A stretch of DNA of 64,000 bases from Platynereis dumerilii (lineage: Eukaryota; Annelida; Polychaeta; Phyllodocida; Nereididae): positions 1,158,153 through 1,222,152 of the forward strand of contig JAPTHN010000015.1 of the NCBI GenBank assembly GCA_026936325.1, written 5' to 3'. Shown piece by piece: positions 1 through 9,648 of the stretch; position 1 is the stretch's first letter; each line of letters starts with the position of its first letter. A program made the translations under genes and the position numbers. Under the pieces are notes generated by a model. That model saw only the letters and a list, made by a program, of their open reading frames with translations. It had not been told where the DNA came from and made no database searches.

Positions 1-260
1 ATTTTAACCTAGAAGAGGAAGAACGCCGGGGTGGATGTTTGAAACTACAGGATTTATGGAGTGGATGTGATGTTTTATGGAGAGGGAGGGTAGGGAGGTG
101 AGTATAATTGATGAGAGGAACATGTGGGTGGATTCAAGAGGTATCCATGTGTTTTAATACAATCTATAGATATGACTCCCTCCAGGGACCACAAGTCCTG
201 AGTTTGTTAGGTATGGGATGTGGGGTATGATGGTTTAAAGTGGTAAGGGAGAGTTTTTAT
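1..260. other. No recognised feature
   Basis: AT-rich and G/T-skewed sequence with no open frame, repeat end or RNA gene that I recognise. Confidence 0.5.
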
Positions 261-453
261 GTTTGGTTTTGGGTTAGTGAATGATAGGAGTCTCCAGAGG
301 ATGGGCTTTAAGACCAACACCCTCCTTTGATACCTTTAAGTGGATGGTGTAGTGTTTGGTTTTGGGTTAGTGAAATGATAGGAGTCTCCAGAGGATGAGC
401 TTTAAAAGGCTTTTAAGCACCCTCCTTTGATACCTTTAAGTGGATGGTGTAGT
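261..453. repeat. Two-copy tandem duplication, unit about 93-100 bp
   Basis: The stretch 261-353 is repeated at 354-453. Both copies begin with the same run (gtttggttttgggttagtga) and end with an identical run ending tggatggtgtagtg. They differ mainly by a small insertion in the second copy after 'gctttaa'. The similarity suggests a fairly recent tandem duplication. No coding potential is seen. Confidence 0.85.
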
Positions 454-3047
454 GTTGTGTTTTGAGAAGATGGTGGTTTATGTTTTGACCCTGTGCTGGC
501 AGAGTGATGTGCCAGTTATTACACCAGTGGTTTGACTACCGTACTGGGTTCGGAACGCGTCAATTTTTTGTACTGTGAGTGTAATAAGTATAAGGGTATA
601 AACTTGAGGGGATCTGAAAAGAAAAACATGTATATGAGCTACATCAAGAGGTATTTATATAAGGCCACTCTCACAGGTGTCAGACCTACCAAATTATCAT
701 AAAACTACTGGAAATCTTCTCAGCTATCTAAAATGGGGTCTGCCGTGTATGTAGACCTCATAGAAGTGTTAATTTAGTCATGCTTTGCATGCCTAAGTGC
801 TGTCCCGGAGTGCTGTCCCGTTGTTTAGTTCGTCCCGGCCATCCCGCATCGTCCCGAGCGGCTGTCCCTGGGTTAAGGTTCCCCCATTATTTATGGGATT
901 GGGCCAGAAGTTGGTGCATGTTGAAATCTTCTGAGTCAAAAAATGACAACATGGATTTTTCAAACTCTCGGGCCTCTCTTAGTTTTAAAGATACAAAAAT
1001 GACAAATACATCATTTTTGAGATAAGAAATGACAGTTCTAATATGAATCCGAGTGAGAACACACAGATTTCTATTTTTTTGGTGTTGTGTCATGCTACTG
1101 AACTTGGGAGTTAAATTTACGCACGGAAAATACGGGAAATCTCAGTATTCTCACGTGGGATCATATTCTACAGGAGTTCAGCTTTAAAATGCTCTTTATT
1201 TGAAAGCTCTACGACCATTATTAAGGGCGGCCCAAAGGTTTAATGACAGGTAAGTCACTCAGGCTGAGGCGCCGTGGTTTTTCTTGCCATTTCCGTGGCC
1301 TGGGAGTCTGTTTTCATCATGACGTTTCGGCGCGGCTGTTAAATATAAAAGCCTGTAACTGCACACGATCACAGACGAGGTTGTAGGTAACATCAAACAG
1401 CAACAACATTAGATTTATGTTGAACACTTCCAGAGATATTGTCGTTTAAAGTGCGTCAATCATACCGCGAAAATCCTACTGTCAGAACCCGACAGTGACG
1501 TGGTTGCATCCTCGGTCCCAGTACCCTGGGAACTCACAGCCACCTCCTCAATATTTGAACTTTGACATAGTTAACTGGCCCGGCCAATCAATCCACATGC
1601 TTACCCCACTGCTAAGCGCCAATTTATATGACCTTTTCTGAATCTGCCAGTGAGGCAGCCAATCACACTCAAGAGGACAAGCCCACCCCTATGCAGCCCC
1701 CCCCCCCCATCATGCCCATACGGACTTCCCCACTTGTCAGAGAGTGGACAGCACCTGACTGGTGAGGGTGTCCCATGTCCAGAGTAAGTACATGCAGTAG
1801 GTTGGTTGGGAGATAGATAGATAGATGGATAGGTCTATTTATCTACAAGTGTATTAGTAGCAACAAAGTGCACAAATGTACAAAGGAGGCTCTCAAGTAA
1901 TTATGCTTTAAATAATATTCTTTACATTATAGAGTGGCCATTGATATTCTCTCCTAATTGTAAAAATAAAAAATCATCATTTACTATACATATGCTATAT
2001 ATATTATGTAGCTATTCCCGTAATTAGTCTCATTTGCAAGAAAAACGTTTTGGGTCTATAATAGACACCTCATGTTTCAGCTCAAACCAAGCTCAAACTT
2101 ACAAACTTGACCAATAAAAATAGATGATAGCAGTGATATATGGCCAGGCCTAAAAGAAGAACTACTTTTTAGAATAAGGCCCATTTCAAGACCATATTTT
2201 GAACCTTGGGTTATTTATTAAAATGTGGAACAGTTGTGCTGTACCAAACAGATCCTCACATTATCATTATAGCCAAGTCACAAATTTAGTAGGCTTACTG
2301 AAATCAGTCTGGAAAGAAAGGCTAAATCGTACATTGCTAATAATTATGCTAAAGACTACCCATCACAGGAAAGTCAGGGCATGACAGTTACCAGTCATGG
2401 TCAGGGCAAAGACAGAAAGAAACGAAAGTACTTGTGGCAGAATCAGGTCAACTGTTGACTTGTTCACTGTTCAAATTTGGTCAACTTATGCATATTCAGC
2501 AGGAGCAGCAGCAGCAGCAGTGACACAACAGTGACCCACATAGCCAGGCCAAGTGAGTGAGTTGACAAGGTTGGCTCGCGAGGGTGCGTGGTTGCTGGTT
2601 CGTGGTTGCTGGTTCGTGGTTGCACTTTATGGCTTCACCAGATTCGTTTTACAGGTCCTGGAAAAACCGCCGTTAGGTCGGTTAAAAATGGGGAAATGAC
2701 CAGAAATTGGGGAAATGGTAAAAAAGAATTGGAAAATCAATAAAAAAAGAAACTAAAAGAAAAGGGGATTTATACGAAGAGTTTTAACAGATTTCCCAAT
2801 TTTTTCTGCACAATTTCCCCATTTTTCTTCACTATTTCCCATTTTTCTGCCCCTGAATGATATAAATTTGTAAAAAACACCACAAAAATTTCCAAAAAAG
2901 GTAACCAGCACCAGTGGCGTATCCAGGATTTTTTTCAGGGCGGGCAAACCACCAAGATATTTCCCCAAATTGTTTTTCGCGACCAACAGCTCTGTCATCA
3001 TGTGTCGCACATTGTACAATGTTCAAAAATTCTTTCAGACAACATTT
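454..3047. other. Gene-free segment with two TATA-like sites
   Basis: No exon of a known family is seen here. TATA-like strings lie at about 654 (tatataag) and 1345 (tataaaag) on the plus strand, but no coding exon follows within reach, so promoter activity is unproven. A short AGAT run lies near 1807-1830 and a C-run near 1698. The part around 2680-2860 is built of repeated 'ggggaaat' and 'atttcccc' strings in opposite orientation and could fold back on itself. Short open frames here look like chance. Confidence 0.4.
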
Positions 3048-3292
3048 TCAGTGCACCTTCATGAGGAAAATCCCAGCTGGATGTCATTCGGATGAGACGT
3101 TAAATTGGCGGACTATTGTATCAGTGTCTATGCCGGGCAAGTAAAAGATCCCTCAGATGGGGTAAATGTGTAACATGTTGAGGACTCCCGCTCTCTCTCT
3201 CTCATCTCATCAATCGACCCTTGTGAGTGCCCAGAACTGGGCTTAGAGGGCTGCACTTACCATATCTATCTATCTATCTATGTGTGTTTAAA
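3048..3292 (+). mobile_element. SINE family B, 3' part with (TATC)n tail
   Basis: The segment carries the same body as the element at 33867-34165 in opposite orientation: 'ccagctggatgtcattcgga', 'gagacgttaaattggcgg', 'gggcaagtaaaagatccct' and 'aacatgttgaggactcc'. It ends in a tail of TATC repeats. The tRNA-like head is missing or degraded. It is a fragment of a tRNA-derived SINE whose tail seeds microsatellites. Family naming would need a repeat library. Confidence 0.7.
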
Positions 3293-3597
3293 GAAGGAAG
3301 AGATAGAGCTTTAAAAGCTGACAAAATAAACTTGAGACAAACTGAAACTGTGGTAAATTTTACAAATGCTTGTGATAAGTTCTAGGGAGTAGCCAACTTA
3401 AAATTATATATTCTAGTGTGCTCTGATTGGCTGGTTCTCATGACTTTATTTGACATTGGTTAATTTGCTCCATACTTGCGAATTCCAGAGCGCATCTTAG
3501 AAAGACAGATTTAATTGTTTAGATGGACAAATAATTATGTGTTTCTGTTGTAAGCTCCATGGGAGATGTTGGGGATTGCTTGATAGCAATATGTATA

Positions 3598-3790
3598 GCA
3601 AGATAGATAGATAGATAGATAGATAGATCAGATATCTAGATAGTAAGCTAGATAGCTAGAATGGTCAGATAGCTAGATAGATACATAGATAGATAGACAG
3701 CTAGCAAGATGGATAGATAGCTAGCAAGATAGATAGATTGATAGACAGATCGAACGATAGAAAGATAGATAAATAGATAGACATAGATAA
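3598..3790. repeat. Degenerate (AGAT)n microsatellite
   Basis: About 190 bp of imperfect agat/gata repeats, interrupted by 'agcta' and 'gacag' variants. It resembles the microsatellite at 33506-33866, which is the tail of a SINE, but no SINE body was recognised directly next to this one. Confidence 0.85.
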
Positions 3791-4091
3791 ATGTGAGCTG
3801 TAGTCGGAGGGGGGATGTTTGGGATAGCTATACATTATTATATTATCGGTTTAAGTATTTACTGACTGACTAATTAAAACAACTGTGTCATCCAATTCAA
3901 GTTTGAACTTCACACCTTTTCCAAACAATAGACCAGCATCAACACCAGGGTTTCTGTTGGGGTGCTCAAAAAGTGAGTCCTGGGGACTCAGTGAGGTCTG
4001 AAAAAGTGGGTCCCCAGCCAAATTTCTGGGTCCTAGTTTTTTTCATATCATGGCCAAGCGGCCATCACCCAATTACAATTCTTGAATATAA

Positions 4092-4160
4092 GGGAGGGGG
4101 CTAGCCCGGCTGGTAGAGCCTTGGGCTCCCATTTGTTGGGACCCAGGTTCGGAAGCTCTC
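4092..4160 (+). mobile_element. tRNA-like SINE head fragment
   Basis: A polymerase III A-box-like string (tagcccggctggtagag) is followed about 35 bp later by a B-box-like string (cccaggttcgga). Spacing and order fit a tRNA-derived SINE head or a decayed tRNA copy. No acceptor-stem pairing was found, so it is not called as a tRNA gene. Confidence 0.4.
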
Positions 4161-5391
4161 CACAAAATAGTTTTTGCTTTGCTGAAACAATTCTTTGTCG
4201 CATCCCTCAATCTTCAGATATATATCAAAGTAGGAACTCCTAGTACAGGGTGAATTTCCTATAAATCTAAAATGGTAAGTTTAAAAATGTATTTAGGAGT
4301 CGTCTGTAGGACTATATTTCTTTATGCATCTTCAAAAATGCCACAGTCTTGTGAAGCAATATTGGCAATAATTTAGTTACTCGATTGATTAAAACTGTAG
4401 AAGGCTCCAAATGATCCATTATTGACCTATTGAATATGCAATGACATCGCAGTAACACAAGCAGTTTGAAGTAATCACTTGCACTTCCCTGACTGTAACT
4501 ACTCAAAGGGTGTGACCTGGGTGTCTGCCAGTCCTTGAAAAGCCTTGAAAAAATTGCATTTACCACAAAAGGCCTGGAATCTGCTTCATACTAATAAAAA
4601 AAAGAAACACAGCTGAATATTTTGCGATTTCTTGTGACAGTCAGGTCACAGATACATTTTTACTATCAGAAAAAAATAATCTGCATTCTCTGGAAGATTG
4701 GCCTTGATTTTGGGAAAATTTGGGCCAAGAAAAGCCTAGAAAATCCTGGAATTTGGTTCCAAAAATGCTGCAGACATCCTGCACTCAACACAAAGAGACT
4801 GCAATGCAAGGGCAATAATGTTCTTCTAAAATTTGAGTTATAAAATACAAGAACTTTTCTGCTGACTTGACTTGTGTTGTGCTGGTATACCCTGGCTGAC
4901 TTGACTTGTGCTGTGCAGTTGATGTTGATAGGCTAGTAACTGTTACTGTATCCACATATTCAAAACATTTTGTCAAGGACCAACCATGCACTGGTATTTT
5001 CATTTTATGCACAATATTTCATTAACGTCTCTCTACTCAATCACCCTTAAATTAACAAAATATGAATGCACTATTGCAATGCGCTGAGTGAAGCCTGCCT
5101 TATTTGGCTGTCCTATCAAGATGTGTGTGCAGAAGAAAATTTTGAAATGCTAATCTAGTGCATTAATAAAGCACATAGAAGCTTGAAAATGATCTTATAA
5201 AATGCCTTGTATTTTTAGCTGTCAACCCCTTCCACAATTTTCCCGAGTTTTTCTTTGTAAATAGCTAAAAAGTGAGTTACAAAGACAAAAGTGAGACACC
5301 AGTTGGTAAACAAATATCAAGATGCCTGGGGTTATTTCTAATATAATTTTCCGTTCAGATAAATGTCCCTGCAATAATTCCTTTCATTTAA

Positions 5392-6070
5392 AGGAGGGCA
5401 TGGACCTATAAAAGGAGCCAGTCGAGGTACCCTTCATTCTGATTCTGGCACTCAAACAGTCAACATCTCCTATTTTCCTCAGTTAAAATCATCAATACCA
5501 GCAATAATACTGTATGAAAAAAGTGCATTTTTCAACTACATGAAATTTCGTAACGAAGGAATATAAATCTGCAGTTTTGAGCAACTCAGGCTATTTTAAG
5601 ACTATTAAAATAGCATTTTAATACAAATCTGAGCTAAAAATTGAATATGAGCTGCTGTGACCTGATTGGTTATGAAATCTTCCAACTGGAGGGTCATTAG
5701 GACTGTCCACTTCACAGGAATTCCGAATTGCATTGAAATTAGAAACCCTAATTACACTTTAATTACCCTTCATTAGCAGCAATCCACTTTCCTAAAAAAG
5801 CCAAAAACTTTTAATAATGCAGATAATAATGTTTATGTTTAGGATAAACGTATGATATACCACTAACCATAAATCCTGAAATTTTCATTAAAATCGGATC
5901 ATTATTAACAAAGTTATGGTATATTGACTACTGCACTAGAAATATAGCAACAATCAAAGACAGATGATTGGTCAATACCCTATCCCAGGCGTCCAATCAG
6001 AGAATAGGTAATTAAGAATTCCATATAATTGCTGTACCCGGGTATATTGGTACCCCCTGAATGCCCTCCT
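5392..6070. mobile_element. MITE with TTAA target sites (Kolobok/T2-like), 679 bp
   Basis: The element is flanked by TTAA at 5388-5391 and 6071-6074. It starts AGGAGGGCAT and ends with the inverse, ATGCCCTCCT. A TTAA target site plus TTAAAGG at the end is typical of T2-type elements assigned to the Kolobok superfamily; piggyBac also uses TTAA but its ends usually start CCC. No transposase frame is present, so it is non-autonomous. A TATA-like string (ctataaaagg) lies just inside the left end, at about 5406. Confidence 0.7.
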
Positions 6071-6389
6071 TTAACATTATAATATCAAAGCCACTATATG
6101 TACATTGTTATTTTTATTCTTTTAAAATATGTTCACTGCCATATTTGCCTGATAACTGGTTCATGTTAAATTTTAATTAAGTGGATTGCCTCCCCTCAAA
6201 GATGGCATTGATTGCTATGAGAAAGTTCACTTTTACAATGGCCTTCAATGATGTGGGACTTCTTAGAAGGTGTTAATTGAAATATACTAACTCAAGGTGT
6301 GAATGTAATGGCAAATTGGCAAATTGGTGATGTCTTGATTGCTATCCTGAATTGCCTGACATGGCAAAGGGACAAATATATAGGCCTAT

Positions 6390-6622
6390 GCATTTTCAAC
6401 GAATTCTCAGCAATTAATTGAGATATCTTCATGAAAAAACGAAATCATAAAGATTAAGGCACCAGGCTTCAAAAGAGCCTAAAATATTAATTCTAGCCCT
6501 AATAGAAGTATCCGAAAACTATCGGGAAGACATCGAACCTGTTTCGGCCAATCAGAGGGCAGTAAAACAATAACAAAAATATTTCTATTTCCTGTTTTGC
6601 CGTGATTTGGTTGAAACTAAAA
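6390..6622 (+). repeat. Dispersed repeat R1, copy 1
   Basis: This segment shares blocks with 60592-60825 in the same orientation and order: 'gttttcaacgaattctc' (first base differs), 'ggccaatcagagg', and 'ttcctgttttgccgtga' at the end, with diverged sequence between them. It is therefore an interspersed repeat family, about 235 bp visible. No terminal repeats or coding frame were identified. Confidence 0.65.
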
Positions 6623-6794
6623 ACTTAAATTGTAATTAAACAAGACACAAGAGACACAAATGTGAACAAGGCGCCTCAAGTTAGCCAATTCTTCATTAAT
6701 TTCATGAAAAAGAAACTTTAAAAAGAGCTTCCTTGTCTCTCACAAACGATCCAAAATTTCTGACTACCCTTATTTAACCCAGTTTGCCCACAAA

Positions 6795-6990
6795 TGCGAG
6801 TGAACTCGCAAATAATCATGTACATGTACTGCCATATGTGCTCCCATGACTTCTAAATTTCATTTGAACATTTTGTGTACTGCATTTATACTTCTGTGAC
6901 TTGGGCTGTTTAGAATGTTCAAATGACATTTAGAAGTTAGAGGAGCACATATGTAGCACATGATTATTCAAATTGGTTCACTAGAAGTAT
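6795..6990. mobile_element. Hairpin MITE with arms of about 75 bp
   Basis: The left arm (about 6797-6875) and right arm (about 6912-6987) are imperfect inverted copies. Left 'agtgaactcgcaaataatca' pairs with right 'tgattattcaaattggttca', and 'acttctaaatttcatttgaa' pairs with 'ttcaaatgacatttagaagt'. A short loop separates the arms. A clean target duplication was not found, so the exact ends and superfamily are uncertain. Confidence 0.6.
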
Positions 6991-7569
6991 AAAATCAGTA
7001 CAACATTTGCATAGAAGCACAAAATCAGTATAATGGAGTACATTTGCAGCGTGGGGCGACATACTGCTTTTGTACTGCTTTTGTACTGATTTTGTACTTC
7101 CTCACTGAGAAGCTGTAGCCTTCTGCTTTTATACTCTTTTTCCTCTGGGTAATTTAAATAATTTGAGCGCTTCAAATGTACTGTTTTTTCCTCTGGGTTA
7201 TATTGATAGTCAAGGAAAGACAAGTGAATGCCTACTTTCAGAAGTTTCAACTTCTTGCAATCACGTCATTGACAGAACTACTTATTTAAAAGATAGGTCT
7301 ATCAGTCACTGAGTCATATATGATGAGTGATATGACTCATTTACAGAGATGTGCTTGTAAAAATGCAACCCAGCACATTTTGGGACATGGCATCTAACAT
7401 ACACAGGTTTCAGGCCTATGCAATCATTTACACAGGTCTTGAATGTAACAGGTTAACTGTGCATTGTGTATGATCACACTCAGTCCAGATGACAACCATG
7501 GTTGAGGGTTCTCCTGTCCTAGACTAGAGCATCCTCCAACCAGCTCCCTGCTCCAACAGGAGGCTATAG

Positions 7570-7911
7570 CCCGGGGGGGGTACTTCGCGGACTTTTGTAT
7601 ACGGATGCGCCACGGCAATTTTGAAAACCAGAACCATTTTAATCCGGAAACCGCGCCAAAACCACAAACCATTTTAATCCTTCACTAAAATTTTTTGCAA
7701 ACCAATTTAATCTTCATGGTTTTTAAACCATTTTAATCCTCTTTTGAAGCCGATTCTAACGGTACCAAACATGTTGGGGTTGCGAAAACCAGAACCAAAT
7801 TAATCAGAATTGTCAAAAAACCAAAACCATTTTAATCCAGAAGGCCAAAAAACCATTACCATCCAGCGGCGCCTCTATATACACCCTTATAGAGTGAGTA
7901 CCCCCCCGGGG
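7570..7911. mobile_element. MITE with CCCGGGGGGGTACT ends and internal short repeats
   Basis: The left end reads cccggggggggtactt and the right end agtacccccccgggg, so the ends are inverted. Both are bordered by ggctatagcc, a perfect 10-bp palindrome that could be target duplication or part of the ends. The interior holds six or seven degenerate copies of 'aaaccagaaccattttaatc' spaced irregularly. There is no coding frame for a transposase. Confidence 0.65.
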
Positions 7912-8664
7912 GCTATAGCCATAGAGGAGCAACATAATAAGTCAAGTTCAAGTTCAAGACGTTTCACTGTGGATGATACTGCATTATGGTCTATACTCTA
8001 GTGTACATATTTGGCCTTGTGGAAAATCCTATCACAAGTTAATATTATCTAAAGGCTATGATATGAAATAAGAATTTTAAAATTTGGTTTGTTGAAAGTA
8101 AGCATACCATGCACTTATGCAAGACTCCTTCAATTTCCAAGGGTCGATGATTTAGGACATGGTTCCGTTTGTTGATCTAACCCTGAACTTCTATTAAGAC
8201 AATTTTGGTCTTTTAGAGCAAGTGGAATATCTTTATCACCAGTGAATCATTGAGTAAAATTCCAAATTTTATTGATTGATTGGAATTGTCTGTAAAGATA
8301 ACATTTAACAAACATTGAGTTGAGCAACATGTACCATGAATGCAAGAACAAGGGTTAAAGGGTAATTTTATTATTTGACCTTTGGAAAAGGTTTGGCATA
8401 AGGTTGCAATGTTACTTTATAATTATGCAACTTGGTTATCACATCTTCCAATTTTCGGGCAGTGCTTAAAGGTCAGAACAAGAATCTGACGATTCAAAAC
8501 AGGACAGATCGTGACACTTGTCTGGCAAGCCGCATTATTAGTTGTCAGAAGTGTGTTGTTAGCAGGGACACCCAAACTAAAATTTCACAAATAATTTTAC
8601 ACATTTTTGTCTTGCATTTTCTTCAGCAAAGAAGTTGCCTCTCCTCACAACATGTGTAATTTAA

Positions 8665-9207
8665 AGGGAAATGATACAGTTCAGAACAGTGCCCCTTGTG
8701 TTAATGAAATTTGAGAAAATACGCCGTTTTGTCACCAAACATTCCAAAACAATTCTAAAACTTTAGAAACTTAAAGAAAAATTTAATTCTAAACTTTTTA
8801 AAATTTTTTGATATGACGTCCCTCTCCCCCCCCCCCTCGTCGGTGGACCTGCCCACTGCTTACTGCGGGCTGTAGTTTTTATAGGACCCTGGTGACCCCC
8901 CTTTTTTTAAATAAAATTTTTATTTCATATCTCAGCTTGAATATTACCAGGTTTTACAAAATTTTCACGGGTATTTTCATTTTATAAGCCCACAAATAAA
9001 AAAATAAAAAACATGACTTTCCCTATGTTTTCAATGTTATCTCCGAAGACAAGTAGGGGTGCGTTCAAGTGTCAGTAGTTCTGTGAAAGTGCTGGTGAGT
9101 CGCGACCCCCTATTTTATTTTTTCGCTGTATTCCTAATAGTCTTAGCATGCTTATCAAAAAATGTCATTCACTTTTTATGGTTGGTTCTGAACTGTATCA
9201 TTTCCCT
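8665..9207. mobile_element. MITE with TTAA target sites (Kolobok/T2-like), 543 bp
   Basis: TTAA at 8661-8664 and 9208-9211 flanks inverted ends. The left starts AGGGAAATGATACAGTTCAG and the right is its inverse over about 24 bp. The TTAAAGGG terminus matches the T2/Kolobok pattern seen at 5392-6070, but the interior is a different family. No transposase frame exists. Confidence 0.75.
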
Positions 9208-9444
9208 TTAAATGAAAGAAATCATGGTCAAAATTAAAAGTTTTGATAATCCTGTGTAAAGAGTGCCCCTCAACAAATTACAATGGTCCCTCCCTGTCCT
9301 GTTAAGCCAAATAAATGAAAAAATATAAATTATAAAGCCTTATTAATCTCTTACCTATTTCATGCAACTGTGGTGGATTCCTACCTTGAGGTTTTTTAAG
9401 CTTACACAATAAAGCAAAGAAATCACATTGTTTTTCTTAGCAGA

Positions 9445-9450
9445 TTTTAA
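9445..9450 (-). promoter_or_regulatory. Possible poly(A) signal ATTAAA of the acyltransferase gene
   Basis: On the minus strand ATTAAA lies about 200 bp after the stop codon at 9649. It is the nearest recognisable signal; no AATAAA in the right orientation was seen closer. Position and strand fit, but the hexamer is common in AT-rich DNA. Confidence 0.35.
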
Positions 9451-9648
9451 TGAGTAAAATAGCATTTTCGAGTAAGATAAAATGACATTCTTTTAGTCTG
9501 ATATAAACAGCTGTACAATTCATCCAAACAAATATATACACAACTTTCACAAATGCTTCACACATCAACATACCATTCATGCAATGAAAGACAATGGGTA
9601 TAGTGGTGAAAATGATGTATTAAAATACAAATCAGTAACAAGGAAATG

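Noticed and set aside
654-661. A promoter at the TATA-like strings at 654 and 1345
   Set aside because: No coding exon or splice-supported transcript follows, and such strings are frequent in AT-rich DNA; they are mentioned only as TATA-like.
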